Source of the DNA: Gnetum montanum
Lineage: Eukaryota > Streptophyta > Gnetopsida > Gnetales > Gnetaceae
Assembly (NCBI GenBank): GCA_015680685.1
Contig: MNCI01016273.1
Coordinates: forward strand, 2,051,625-2,115,624
Direction of reading: 5' to 3'
Length of the DNA stretch: 64,000 nt
Shown here: piece after piece, positions 1-12,094 of the stretch
Numbering within the stretch: the stretch's first letter is position 1
How the letters are laid out: each line of letters opens with the position of its first letter
The notes under the pieces: model-generated
The model's input: the letters and a program-made list of their open reading frames with translations, nothing else
Told to the model about the DNA's origin: nothing
Databases searched by the model: none
Made by a program: the position numbers and the translations under genes

Positions 1-90
1 CATGACTTTTATTCTATAACTGTGCAGACCCATATGCTGAATCACCGATGCTCTTTTAACATTTTTATTATTATTTTGCAAATATTAGAC

Positions 91-146
91 CACGCGTGCG
101 TCAGGACGTATACGTCACCCAGGCATCTAATACCTATCAATATATA
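91..146 (+). promoter_or_regulatory. Putative core promoter of the GH3 gene
   Basis: A TATATA run at 141-146 lies 110 bases upstream of the chosen start codon, a sensible distance for a plant TATA box. Just upstream are two perfect palindromes: CACGCGTG at 91-98, which holds an ACGCGT core of the kind bound by CAMTA factors, and GACGTATACGTC at 105-116, which holds TACGTCA, the complement of a TGACG bZIP/TGA core. A CT-rich leader follows at 206-221. The palindromes are seen directly; factor binding and hormone or stress control are inference. Confidence 0.5.
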
Positions 147-255
147 CATGACAATTCCGCTGCTCTCATCGAACTTACAGAAGAAAAGTCACTTTGGATT
201 TGAGCTCTCTCTCTCTCTTTGTGGGTTTGTTGTGTTCTCTGCTAATCAAGAAAAG

Positions 256-3200
256 ATGGGCAGAAATGGTGGTGGTGAAGTTTTTTCTGAAGAACTGCAA
301 ATCATGTTCCAGTCTGCAAGAGCTCATCAGAACGCAACGCTGTACAAAATTCTCAAAGACAACATGGGATGTGAGTATCTCAGCAGACGTCATGGATTTG
401 ATGCACAGAAGATGCTTCATGCTGATGATTTCAAGAATACGTTCCTGAAGACCATTCCTATCTGTGATTATGAAGATTTACACGACTATATTGAACGTAT
501 TGCTGATGGAGATCAATCTCCAATTCTCTGCAACTATCCTGTTCAGAGTTTCTCAATTAGGTAATTTCCCAACTCACAGTCGCCTTTTTTTAAATCCATG
601 TATGGGCTCTTAATTCTTAATTTCATGTTCATGAAATAGTTATTACATTGGAATAATAAATAATGCTTACTAGGTCTTGAATTTATGGTGTATGGATGTG
701 TTTATCAGCTCTGGAACAACCGCAGGAAAGTCGAAGAAATTCCCGTGCACACTTCTTTACGAAGAAATCTTTCACAAAACTAGTGTTCACATCGGCGCCA
801 CGGTCAAAAGGTTTGCTCTTTTTATTTCTGTATATGGGTTATCTTCATTGAATGGTATAATCCCTACCAAATCCAAAACCTTATCCGAGTTATTCAGCGG
901 TATTCGTTGGCATAACGCCTTCAAGTAGGACACCACCATGAAGAGTTGATCATAAGATTTCTAAGATTAGTTGGTTCATCGTTGATTTCCATGATTAGGT
1001 AAATATATCTTGAAACAGATCTATAAATATCGAAGATAGGTCAATCAGAATTTGCAAGGCGTTAATGTTATTTTTATTCATAGATCTAATCATTATACTG
1101 TAATTTCTTGAGTGTTGCAGGTTAGGAGAGCAAGAATTTCGTGAAAAAAATGTGAGATTGGAAAACCCCAAGGTATTATCGCTATCTGTGGCAGGGAAAC
1201 AATTTGGAACGCAAGGTGGACACGTTGTGGGATCGGCTCTCACCAACTATTACACAGGCAAGCATTTCAGAAACAGTTACAGTGAAAAGATTTACTGCAG
1301 CCCCATTGAAGTGGTTCTTTCAGAAGATGGCCCTCTTGCAATTTATTGTCATCTTCTGTGTGGCCTTCTCAATGCAAAAGATGTATGGTGCATTGACGCT
1401 GGCTTCTCCTTCAACATGGATTCTGCTCTAACTCTTCTCACCACATCCTGGCAGGTTAGTCATCATAATTTATTTTTCAAACAATGTTTCATTAGTTCCC
1501 ATAAACAAGCTTAAACAGACGATAAAATTTTCATTGAAATATACGAAACTAGAAATGTCACAAATTCAGCCACAAAAGTCAAATTTAAATCTTACCAGCC
1601 TAGATTTATTCTATCACCTGCCTGAGGTTGAAATTTAAACGTTACGTCAAATAGTATATGCATAGGCCTAATAACATCCTAATGCGTTTTTTATTTTTGC
1701 TTGCTTAAAGTAAGAGGTAAGACTTTGAGATTTCAGAGTGTTTGAGGAAAACCCTCAGCTATGCACCATATATGGCACCACAAGGGATTAAAAGTCAAAC
1801 CTGCTTGATGCCCGATTGCTTGACTTCAAGTTTAAAATCATAATCATGTAGCATTATTGAGTTTTGTTACTTGTATTTTTCCTCATCGTTTGAATCCCAT
1901 TCGGCATATTTAAATACTCTGTACTCTTTGATAAAAAGAGTTATTAACTTTGTAACTAAGAATGCACGTAGGAATGCATTTGCACCAAAGACGGCGACTC
2001 TCTTATGTCCTTGACTTTTGTCAGTCAGTACCTAAGAATTAATATTAATTTCAATTTCATTTTACTAAACTTCCTCCAAACTCCAAAGCATTTATACTCT
2101 TGCAAATTCTTTTAAAAAAAAAAAACAGACATTAAAATTTTCATTTTTGACATGCAGCAACTGTGCTTGGACATTCGGCACGGGAAGCTGAATCCAGAAA
2201 TCACAGACCCAAATGTACGAGAAGCTGTGGGTAGAAAATTAAAAGCCGACCCAGAATTGGCAGATGAAATAGAGAAAAAATGCAGACACGCTTCTTCTTC
2301 ATCATGGGAAGGCATAGTAAGAAAACTGTGGCCTAATGCGGTGATGATACTGTGCAGAGGATCAGGACCAACACTGAAATCATACTTGCCACGCATCAGT
2401 TTCTATTCTGGTAATCTTCCCTTTCATGGTATCTCTTACGGTGTTTCAGAAGGAGGCCACGTAGCTGTGGCAATTTCTCTGCAAAGACACCCTGCCGAGG
2501 AAGCTCTTTACAGTTTCCTGCCGAATGTTGCATTCTTTGAGTTCATTCCTCTCAAGAATGTCAGTAACGAGGACAATGAATATGGAGACGAGCAAATTCT
2601 TGGAGGCTCAAATTTTGTCAGTCTGTTTGAGGATATGAATAAGACGGTGCGGATTGAAGGGGTAAAAATAGGACAATACTACCAGCCTGTTGTCACCACT
2701 TTCCAAGGTTTGAAACTTCAATTTTTGTCTTTGAGATTTTAGATTAATTTTTCATGTTGAGGCAAGGCAAAGGTTTTTATTAGTTTTCATTGACAATTTG
2801 ATCCTTAATGAACGATCAAAATAATCGGAAATTCTAGTTTTAATTTCTATGTTTTTTTATTCTTTTTCGAATTTGAGTTTTGTGGGGATTGCTGCTTTTA
2901 CATGGCTGTTGAATAACTTGAATCACTGATTCAACAGGTCTGTACCGGTACAAGCTATCGGACGTAATAAAAATCAGAGGTTTCATGGGACAGAGCCCGA
3001 CATTCGAGTTCATCTGCAGAAAGAACGCCATACTGAGTGTGAACACAGACAAAACAGACGAAGCAGAGCTGCAGATGGTGATAGAAAAAGCTGCTGTGTT
3101 TCTCAAACAACATGGCCTAGCTATAATGGACTATACCAGCAGTGTAGACGTATCTTGCAGCCCTGGGTGCTATGTCATATTTCTGGAATTTCTGGATCTT

Positions 3201-3551
3201 CTGGATCTGCAGAATAAACAGAAGCAGCAGACAGAGGCAGAGGAGGAAGAACAAAAAGTAAAAGAAATGGCTGCTCTGCAGGAATGCTGCACTCTCATGG
3301 ATGGCTCCTTCAGTCATGCTTACAAAAAGGGCAGAAAATCCGGCAAAATTGGTGCCCTTCAACTGTGCATTGTCAAAAGTGGAACTTTCAGGATGCTTCT
3401 GGAAGAGAGACTGCTCAAAGGCAGCTGCATTTCTCAGTATAAGCCTCCCCGAGGTGTTCCATGGGAATCTCACGCCATCTCTAGTATTATCAAACCCAGG
3501 GTTCTCAAATCTTATAGCTCCCGCATGAATAATTGGAGCATCTACAACTAG
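256..3551 (+). CDS. GH3-family acyl-acid-amido synthetase, five exons
   Basis: Complete spliced gene with exons 256-560, 709-810, 1121-1454, 2158-2707 and 2938-3551. All four introns are GT-AG and the phases join, giving about 634 residues; the family is usually 570-615. GH3 enzymes adenylate a carboxylic hormone (auxin, jasmonate or a benzoate) with ATP and conjugate it to an amino acid in the cytosol. Visible motifs are SSGTT (102-106, phosphate loop), YGVSE (341-345), YKLSD (435-439, in the place of the usual YRxGD) and QYKPPR with the expected catalytic Lys near 599. A Gln/Glu-rich insert at about 521-545 explains the extra length. ATG 256 is chosen because it starts the conserved region and follows the TATA box at the right distance; an in-frame upstream ATG at 22 lies before the TATA box. 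Substrate and subgroup cannot be told from motifs. No defect is seen, so the gene is probably functional. Confidence 0.93.
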
Positions 3552-3653
3552 GTCCCAGTCTAACAATAACGTAGTTACCTATTTGGTATTGGCTTATTGC
3601 GTAGTCTGTTGTACTCTTCTGTAGCAGATCTCATGGTAAAGAGTCAAAAAGAC

Positions 3654-3659
3654 AATAAA
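3654..3659 (+). terminator. Poly(A) signal of the GH3 gene
   Basis: A canonical AATAAA lies about 100 bases after the GH3 stop codon, followed by T-rich sequence. It fits a plant near-upstream polyadenylation element. Confidence 0.6.
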
Positions 3660-3664
3660 ATAAG

Positions 3665-3710
3665 CCCATTATTTGTTTCTATTACTGCCCATTATTTGTT
3701 TCTATTACTG
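3665..3710. repeat. 23-bp perfect tandem duplication
   Basis: Two exact adjacent copies of a 23-base unit beginning CCCATTATTTG lie just after the GH3 poly(A) signal. It looks like a recent local slippage event. Confidence 0.85.
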
Positions 3711-4599
3711 TATTACACTTTGATATGCCGAGCCAAAGAAGTGATCGGCCGGGATAAGCTAATAAATTTTTTTTTTTCAATGAGGGCATGGTTGGTTGTA
3801 TTCGTTGAATGGAGAAGCGGACAACAGACGTACACACAGACTACGGTAGATAATAATTCGTGGGCATGACTCTACTTTGTTTGACAATGGAGTGGTGTCA
3901 CGGTTACGGTCACGTTTTGTGAATATTGTTTCTTGCTGTTTAACTCTTATTTTGACGGCAGGAAGGTTATCTATCAATGGAATTACATTTTTAAAGAAAT
4001 TTTAAAATGAAGTTGGCATCATTTTTATCTTCATTAATTAATGAGTTGTTACTTTAGTAGCAAGAGCCTTGATATGGAAATATACACCACATTTAATTTC
4101 AATAGATAATGCTAAGTTATGGGTTTAAATTTAGTGCTTTGAAATCAACATAACATTTTACAATCTTTTGAAGAAAAGTAACAAAATATAATCACCTACA
4201 ACCCCTTACAATCCTAACAAATTAACATACAACTTAAGAATGTAACAATCTAACAAAATCAAATCAAACTTTTAATAAAATAGATGCCGCTAGAAAAAAA
4301 CACAAACCTCCAATTCTATGCAAAAATAATATAGAATATATTATAGGCTAGAATATAAATTTTTTCTTTAATTTTATTGATATTTTTTATTGCATAGAAC
4401 ATCACTAGCCTATCTCCATTTTACTATCATACCTTAATTCTATTTTTTTATATCTTTATCAATGTCACCATTTGATTGAACCATTGATCTTAGGTAGCAT
4501 TATTGTTTGTAGGGAAGGAATATTTTTCCTTGAAATGTCACTTCTATTTCACCACTATTTATGTTGTTATTAAAATTATATTCAATATATTGTATCTTA
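3711..4599. other. AT-rich spacer
   Basis: AT-rich sequence with short A/T runs. I see no coding potential, RNA gene or transposon end here. Confidence 0.5.
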
Positions 4600-5515
4600 A
4601 TTTTTTAAATTTTTAAGCATTTTGATTCTAGAGCATGTTTCTAATTTTTCATTTTAGAAGCAATATTTTTTTGAGCTGTATCTACTAACACAATATCATC
4701 TACAAATAGCATATACCATGGGATTTCATTTTGTATTTATTTCGTTAATTCATCAATAATAATGATAAATATGTACAGGTAAATTACATACCCTTGTTTT
4801 ATACCTATTATGACTGAAAAATTAGGTGTTATTCCACAAGCTATTCTAATTTTAGTGATAACTCATTCATACTTGTCTTGAATCACTTTAATATAGTTAT
4901 CAAGGATGTTTTATTCCTTCAAGGCCCACCAAATAATATCTGTAGGCACTTTGTCATATGTTTTTTCCAAGTCAATGAAGATCATATGTAGATTTTTTCT
5001 ATGTTTTTTTGAATTTCTCCATCAATTGTCATATCAAGAACAGTGTCTTTATAGTAGATCTCATTGATATAAATCCATATTGATCTTTTTGATACTATTG
5101 ATTCAAGTTTAAGACACTACTCTATGACTCTCTCCCAAATCTTAATAGTGTACTTCATTAACTTGATTCCTTTATAGTTTACATAATTTTGTACGTCTCC
5201 TTTATTTTTGTAAATGAGAATAACAAGGCTTTTTTCTTTTTCCAAATTATTAAACATTTCTCCAACCTTCAAAATTTTATTAAATAATTGTGTTAGCCAA
5301 GAAAGTCTTGTATCTTCTAATGCTTTGCAAGCTTATATAGGAATGTTATATGGTCCAACAACTTTTCCATTTTTCATCTTTGATAAAGTTTTCTTCACCT
5401 CAGAGATAGAAAGTTCATTAACCAAACCAAAATTTGGTTCTTCTTCTTGGATCTCTTCCCTTAGGAAATTTTCATTTAATAATTCTTGAAAATTCAATGT
5501 CCTTACATTTTTCAC
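4600..5515 (-). pseudogene. LINE (L1-type) reverse transcriptase remnant
   Basis: Read on the minus strand, several blocks match plant non-LTR RT in the right order. First is an acidic stretch leading to KMKNGKVVGPYNIP (5515-5333), which matches the family's KMKNGKA.GPD.IP motif. Next is FIDLEKTYDKVPTDIIWW (about 4990-4917). Last is LFVDDIVLVDTA (about 4720-4675), whose VDD is the polymerase active site. Frameshifts and stops separate the blocks. No endonuclease, 3' end or target duplication is recognised, so this is a decayed internal piece. Confidence 0.82.
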
Positions 5516-5684
5516 ATATCCAAAATTTTAATGTCCTTTTATAAAAATTTGTTCATTTACTTCCTTGATGCATTCGATATAATCAATGTCCTTACATTTC
5601 TTGTTTTTGATTTTTATTAATAAATTGATGCAAATTTACTATGGTTTGAAAATCAAAAGTTATTTAGGACACTCCTTACATGAC

Positions 5685-5750
5685 AAGCGTTCAGTAGGCA
5701 AAAGATTATGAGCTTGAGTTACACTTAAGGCACCATTATGTTCTATGTAA
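5685..5750 (+). repeat. Possible tRNA-derived SINE fragment
   Basis: Contains a box-B-like GAGCTTGAGTTAC followed by CACTTAAGGCACC. It is similar, in opposite orientation, to the copy at 5965-6060. The similarity is visible; SINE origin is inference. Confidence 0.35.
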
Positions 5751-5964
5751 GTTATATCAAAATATTATGTTAGCTATATGTACACCTTGGGTACATACTA
5801 GTTTCACTATATATCTATAATATATATCGATAATTTGACTTAGAAAATGATATTATTTTTTGAAAAATCAAATCACAGGGTTGAATATTACAAATGTATG
5901 TATAATATAAGATAGAAAATTTAGGAAATAGCCAAGATATATAGCCATCATTATGCTTTAGAAG

Positions 5965-6060
5965 AGTTATAAAGAAATATAACAATGCCTCAAGTGTGAC
6001 TCAAACTAACAACCTCTTATTTGATAAGACAATGAGCTAACTACTTAAGCCACCAATCAC
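5965..6060 (-). repeat. Possible tRNA-derived SINE fragment
   Basis: On the minus strand this reads TGGCTTAAGTAGTTAGCTCA (box-A-like) and, about 40 bases later, TTAGTTTGAGTCACAC (box-B-like). That is the layout of a tRNA-related Pol III promoter in plant SINEs. No poly(A) tail or target duplication was found. Confidence 0.4.
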
Positions 6061-7515
6061 TAGCTATTTCCTCCTCTTTTTTGGGGGGTGTTAGAACCTA
6101 AAATATTTTTTCAACTATATTTACCTTCAAGTGATATAGTCAAATTAGAACTTTATAGCTCACTATTACCTCCTAAATTGAACCCTCAATTTGGAGTTAT
6201 TAAATTAAGTGTCTTGCCACAAGGCTAACACCTCATCATCAACAATAACAAAATCTTCAAATATGTTATCAATAGATAATCTTGCTACTTTGTCTATAAT
6301 AGTTTTCAAGTTGAAACTATTATTGAGGCATTCTTAAGTTATACTTGTATTTTACTAAAGTTTCAAATTGGCTATATGGCCCACCCATTTTCAAAAATGC
6401 TAGTTCTAACATACCTTCACGTTTCACACATTTCAATCAAAGTAGAACTAAACTACTAAGCCTATTGCTTTTCCAAAATAAGTTTCTTTTTCTTATTCTT
6501 CTTTAATACTCTTATCATTTGCTTAAGTTTTATGTTGGCTACGTCACTTGATGAACATATAGTCAAAATTCTGATGAACAATGTTAAACCATAAAATTTA
6601 GTTTGGACCATACTATCACCTTTACCCTTAACCCTCAAACTTTTAATTCTAACTACTCCCTCTTTTTCAAAGTTCTAATTCTAACTACTCCCTCTTTTTT
6701 AGTAGTATAGAAGTTTCACTCTATAATAATCCACCAAACTTACGGTGAATTCAATTGTTGGCTATTCAAACTCTCAAGACCCTTCCATAAAAACATGCAT
6801 AATGGTACGTTCTTCATTGAGAAAATGAAAGATTCAAGAAAACAAAAGCCAAAAATGTCAGAATAGTTAGATGGTGTTGATGATGCCTGTCCTTGTCCCT
6901 ACCAAAACTGGTACGTAATTGTCAGGAAGTTGGTCGGCAATCGACTGCGAGGGTCGAACATGTGATAGAACAGAAGCGAATGGTCAAAGCTGGCGCCTCT
7001 AAAAAAGTAGCACTGGATTGTATCTTTTCCATTTAATGCCTTCAATTCAAAGCTTTTGTTTGTTTGTTTATTTTTTGCAATGTGTTTGGTAAACCAACCC
7101 CAATGATGGGGCCAGTGCCAGAGGAGGACTTCGTGCCGTAATTAAAGCTGATTAAAGCTGACCATTCTTGAATCTATAAACTTTTACAGAGTTGTTCAAA
7201 AAAGTGAGCTAGACAAAAAAGTGAGGTAGCTGAACTTTGACTAATCATTTGCTGAAGTTTTTGCGTTCTTCCTCAGAACCAAGACTATCGTTACTGCCAT
7301 GTTTTTCAGCTGTTTATGGACGGAATGCAAACCCCATGTCATGAGTAACTTCACTAAGGTAACCTTCATCACCTAACTTTCTACAGTTTCTGTCAGTGGC
7401 AAATTATGTTATAACTGGACAAATTATGAATCGGAAAATATCATAGAAAGATGATGCTTTGAAATCAAAATTTAACATCCTTGTTATCCTAAGAAAATTA
7501 TTCCTTTCTCTAACC

Positions 7516-8949
7516 TGTTGATGCATAAATTTTGGTCATGCGGACACCTGTGAAAACTCGTTTTAGGAGACTATCGCCTAGGGCGCCTCCCGTATGGGTA
7601 CGGAAACCCGGGAATAGTCTCAGCTGGAAAGGGCAATGTAACAAACAATAATAACAATATTTTAACCAAAATATCAAGATAAAAGTTTAGATTTAATTTA
7701 ATATTTAAATACTCCAGTTTAATTTGGAAACTTAGTCGAATTTCATAGACTCTTTTCCGCCGGTGATGTAGAGGCTGGATCCGCAAAGGATTGTACGCCT
7801 GAGCAAGGTGCGCGTACACCTTCTTGGATGAACTTTTTCAGCAGCGCGGTGCAGGAGAAACAGCAGCGCAGCGCGGTAGACAGAGGACGTCAACGGGAGC
7901 AGCGGCGGAAAGAAAGTGGCGACGGACAGGAACCAGCAGCAGCGAACAGAAGGCTGCAGGGACAGCAGCGAACAGAAGGCTGCAGGGAGAGCAGCAGCGG
8001 CAGGCGGATAAAAACAANCTGAAGGGACGACGCAGCGGGAGGGCCGGACAGAACAGAAGGCACTGCAGGCGGCGGCGGGAAACGAGAGAGGTCGCGGCGA
8101 TAGCGAAACCAGCGGCTGCAGGAAGTAAACAGCGATGGTAGAGGACGCGTGCAGCAGCGCGAGTGGTAGGCAACGCTGAGGTGTCCACACAGTAGTGGCA
8201 GGTGTGACGGCAAGCTCGGGGACGGAGAGTTAGCGCAGCAGACAGAGGACGTCAACGGGAGCAGCGGCGGAAGGAAAGCAGCGACGGACAGGAACCAGTA
8301 GCAGCGAACAGAAGGCTGTAGGGACAGCAGCAGCCGCAGGCGCAGCAGAAACAACAGCGCGGTAAAAAGAGAAGGGAGGCCGGTGTGCAGCGGACGTGGA
8401 GGCCGCGATGTGGAGGCTGCGACCAGATCTGGCGCGTGACGGCGGCGGAACGGGATGGCGGCGCGGACGGAACAGAAATCCGCTGCTCTGCCAGAGAAAT
8501 CCTCTTTTGCAGGGGCAGCAGCGAACAGACCGGCAGCGGACAGCAGGTTAATCAGGCGGCACAGCAGCAGAATCGGGTGGCGAAAATCAGCGACGGCAGG
8601 GTGGCGGCTGGACAGAAGAAGAAGGAACAGCGGCGGGTGGCGGACATAAACAGCAGCAGGTGGCGGACAGAACAGACAACGAAGCTGCAGGCTGCAGCCG
8701 ATCAGAGGGCTGCGCAGATAGCAGCCAACAGAACTCTCCTGAGAAGCCCACAGCCCCTCTCCCCACCTTTCCAACGTGCATTTCCCTCCCTGTTTATAGC
8801 GGTTGCCGGAGGAAGCAGAAAAACCTAACCCTAAGTTTATTTTTATTAATTTTATCTTTAAAATCTATTTTCTTTTTAATTTTAAATTTTAGAATTTTAT
8901 TGGTTCAACAAGGCCCCATGCCCAGCGTGGGTGAAAGTTGGCCTCAACA
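7516..8949. mobile_element. Solo LTR, Ty1/copia-like ends
   Basis: A 1,434-bp unit begins TGTTG and ends CAACA. It is flanked by perfect 5-bp direct repeats TAACC (7511-7515 and 8950-8954), the signature of LTR-retrotransposon integration followed by LTR-LTR recombination. TGTTG/CAACA ends are usual for Ty1/copia. A TATA-like GCTATAAACAG on the minus strand near 8795 favours minus orientation, which would put the GC-rich block in the transcribed leader. No internal domain or second LTR is present. Confidence 0.78.
7879..8366. repeat. GC-rich block with a ~130-bp direct repeat
   Basis: Within the solo LTR, 7879-8009 and 8241-8366 are clearly related direct copies starting GACAGAGGACGTCAACGGGA, 362 bases apart. 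Each contains CAGCAG/CGGCGG-rich sequence and repeated GAACAGAAGGCTG words. Base composition contrasts sharply with the AT-rich surroundings. A single N sits at 8018 inside the first copy. Confidence 0.75.
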
Positions 8950-9249
8950 TAACCTTGACATTTATTAAAATTAAAATTAAACTACATTTAGTTGTAATTT
9001 AAATAGAGATAATGCCCAAGTAAAGATGAAGTTTCTTATTATTAGATAGTTTTAAGTACAATATTTTAACTTACGATAATGACAATTGTACTTGTCTACA
9101 CCTAAGTATATCCAATGTTTGGGCAAAGGCAATAGGCCTACTCTTAAGTTTGAATGATGTCATACATGAAAAGAAACTAAAAACAATGAAATACTTTCTA
9201 TGCCTACTACCTACTACCACTATAACAAAGCCAAAGGTGGTTGGCCAAC

Positions 9250-10151
9250 TAATGAGCGATGAGGTACCCCTATGCTCAACCATATGAATACAAACATTTC
9301 ACGCATGATCTAATCGAATTTCAAGGACTAAGTGCTTATGCGCCCTTGTGGAACAAGGACGGGTTGGCTGATTATTGTCTTCCCAAGCTTACTTGTATGT
9401 CACGATTGTATGGTTAAGCTTGAGGCATATGATTTTTATAGCTTTTATGTTTTTATGTCCTGCCCTAGTAGAAAAGGAGAGAGGTAACTAAGTGACTAAT
9501 TTAACTTAACTACTCATTAACTAAGTTCTAACTAATCCTAACACCAGCATTTGTTCCCACTTGCCGTACACATCCTGAACCAGTGCAACACTGTTGGGAT
9601 TACCAAACGCTAATCGTTACTGGGTTACCAAGCATTACACGTATGCTCGAAGTGGTTGTGCTTGTGTGTTTTAACGATTTACTTAATTGATTAAAATGAA
9701 TTGTTATGCTAATAACAGAAATGTAAAGTACATAAAATAAAATAAATGCATAAGAAAATAAAATAAAATAAATGGGTAAAAAAACGAATCTCAAGTGCTG
9801 CAAAGATGAATCAAAGAGCTTGTTTTTATTGCCAACACAATGGTATGCTTAGGTACATCAATGCTTGAATAAAAATTAGTCCACAATGGTATGCTTAGGT
9901 ACATCAAGTGCCTTTTAGGACTACAGGCACTTGGAAAATACTCTAACTTTCAAATAGACTACAAGAGTTTTGCTACTTGACTCCTAAAAGGCTTCTTTCA
10001 ATTGTGTGCCTAGGCACTGTATTTATAGGCTTGGGAGCAACTACTCTAATAATTAGAGTAACCACTCTAATAATTAGAATAACTACTACAGTAACTGCTA
10101 GAGTAACTACTCTAATAATTAGAGTAATTGCTAGAGTAACCGCTTTCATCA
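9250..10151 (-). repeat. 3' LTR of element A
   Basis: Pairs with 18476-19368. On the plus strand it runs from a degraded TAATGAG end to TTCATCA. It has a minus-strand TATA box (CTATAAATA, near 10020-10030) and, beside the U3 end, copies of the near-palindrome CTCTAATAATTAGAG. A ~25-bp segment (ACAATGGTATGCTTAGGTAC...) is duplicated at 9837 and 9883 in this LTR only. Confidence 0.88.
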
Positions 10152-10165
10152 TACCCCTACGAATG
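10152..10165 (-). promoter_or_regulatory. 3' polypurine tract of element A
   Basis: On the minus strand the sequence ATTCGTAGGGGTA directly abuts the LTR start TGATGA. It corresponds to AGTCATGGGGGTA in element C and AGTTGTGGGGGTA in element B. It is the expected primer for plus-strand DNA synthesis. Confidence 0.7.
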
Positions 10166-10374
10166 AATGAAAACTCATCCTCAAGTATAAAAGAAAAGAA
10201 ACAAGTTCTTTACAAAATATTAGGAAGGTATGGGATTATTGACTAACTGACAACTGACGGTGGAATGGGATGATAGACTCAACATGCCTAATGAAGGGAT
10301 CAATAAGCATATTTATAACATTAGTGTTCATGACCATTGTGATGAACACTCATACATAAATGACATCCAAGCCT

Positions 10375-10551
10375 TTATTTGGCAGCTTGTAGAGAAAGAA
10401 AATGAAGCATGTTGTCGCCAATGCTAAGATTACACCTTCCATTGTTTATCCATAGCCACGCCACCAGACTTGCTCCTTTCGTAAATGCTCCAGTTCCAAT
10501 CCATCTTGAGTGCTTCCTCCAAGCCCAGTCCATTGTTTGTATGATCGCCAT
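10375..10551 (-). pseudogene. Short 3' ORF remnant of element A
   Basis: On the minus strand TGTGTGTGCAG immediately precedes ATGGCGATC at 10551, opening a ~58-codon frame to 10375. The DNA aligns well with 45429-45554 of element C, including the CAG|ATGGCG junction. A one-base difference puts the two copies in different frames after a few codons. I do not recognise the product. It may be the remains of an env-position gene expressed from a spliced RNA; that is inference. Confidence 0.4.
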
Positions 10552-11496
10552 CTGCACACACAACATAGTCACAAATGAGTAAGGATAGATAAAGCACAAT
10601 GCAGTTGATACCTTGCCTCGATATGGAGCACACTGGTTGAGTTGTGCTTATGGTAGAAACTGGTTTGGAGATTTATCACAGGTGACTACCCAAGGTGTAG
10701 GGGTTAGGTGAATACAAAAATGGAGAAAATTGAAAAATTTATGCCAGGGCCCCCACAACTAAGAGCAAACCTCCAGGAGCTATAAGATGGAAAAATATGA
10801 GGAACAAAAAAGATGGGAAAAAATAACAATGGCAACGCCAATAAAATAGATGTCATGGATGGGAATGAAACAAGAGATGATTGATTGTAGGAAATTTTTA
10901 AGGAAAAGAACTTAACGATTGCACAAAAAAGGAATGCCAGTGGGTCCTTCCCAAAGTAGGTTCATGCCTTTTACACCTTGACAAACCCACAAACCAAAGA
11001 GTCTGTAGGCTCTAGGAATGTCATTTGGAAGCAAGAGTTAAAACTTACCTATATGAATTCACCAAAGAAAAATAATGCATCAACCCAGAATGGACTAATG
11101 ATAAAATCGGAATTGAGGTGAAAATGGGAAGAAATATGGAGAGGAGAGAATGGAATGGAATCCTAAGAATAAGGTTGTGTAAAGCCCCTTGTGAATTTCA
11201 CGGTTAAGATAACTGAGTAGAACTCATCCCAAATCTAGACTCAAACCAACCACATTTAGTGACCTTGCATCAATACACTTGGCCAATCCATCCTCTTGAG
11301 GCAATAAGAATGCTTCCACAAAGAGTGACCACCATCCCAAGGAGAGTGAGATGGAGAAACAGGAAGCAAGAAATGTCCTAGTTAAAGGGAACCTTCAGGC
11401 ATGGGTAAAATATCTTTCCAGTGCCATAACCAATGCTTGTAGCCCATATTACTTTATCATGTCTAAGGGGTGTGCTTTGAATTCTTACATTTTTCT

Positions 11497-11531
<35 letters not shown>

Positions 11532-12094
11532 AAGTTTATGCATGAGAACCACACCATGCAAAGACTTATTTTTATTCACTTAACTTCCTGATTTTTGAAC
11601 AATGTCAGAATGGTGGAAAACCCAAGAAACAAGCATCCAAGCACCCAAGAGAATGGCTAGCACAAATGCATCTAATCCCCTGGAAGTCACACCCTTTTCA
11701 TTATTTGAGTCTTTCCTTAGTTTGAAAAATACCCAACCACCAATTCATTAACAAGTTTACTTAGAAAAAGGGGACTATATAGTCCCAAGCTAAAGGAGAC
11801 CTTAGAGTTGTATGGATGAGTGGATGGCATGGACTCATTACCTATTTTACCAAAAGAACCATACCTTAATATCAACATCATAATTCAAAGGTAAAAAGCA
11901 AACATTAGCAATCAATATGATATAATTCAATCCACCATTATGAGCACTTATTAGATGAAGAATAAAAGTAAATCAAGCAAACAAAGAAATAGTAAAAATA
12001 TGAACGATGGTGTAAAACAAAAGAAAGAAAAGTTGAAAGAATTTGTAAAACAAAAAAAATGTGTAAAACAAAAATTCAAAAAGAACTAAGGGCC
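10552..12094 (-). other. Element A 3' noncoding region
   Basis: Lies between integrase and the short 3' ORF. It holds an internal polypurine-like motif (AGTTGTGGGGGC on the minus strand, 10749-10760), a block shared with elements B and C near 10930-11030 (GGACCCACT on the minus strand), and a (TC)n tract. No other ORF is convincing. Confidence 0.65.
11501..11529. repeat. (TC)n microsatellite
   Basis: About 14 uninterrupted TC dinucleotides inside the noncoding 3' region of element A. The matching place in element C (near 44490) has a poly(A) run instead. Confidence 0.95.

Larger units (their letters stand above)
5516..7510. other. AT-rich intergenic stretch
   Basis: AT-rich DNA with minor local duplications (for example a repeated CTAATTCTAACTACTCCCTC unit near 6640-6700) and the SINE-like pieces listed separately. 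No gene is recognised. Confidence 0.5.

Noticed and set aside
7890-8774. 294-codon open frame on the minus strand in the GC-rich block
   Set aside because: It lies wholly within the solo LTR, is of low-complexity Leu/Pro/Ser composition forced by CAG/CGG repeats, spans an N, and has overlapping equally open frames in other phases.
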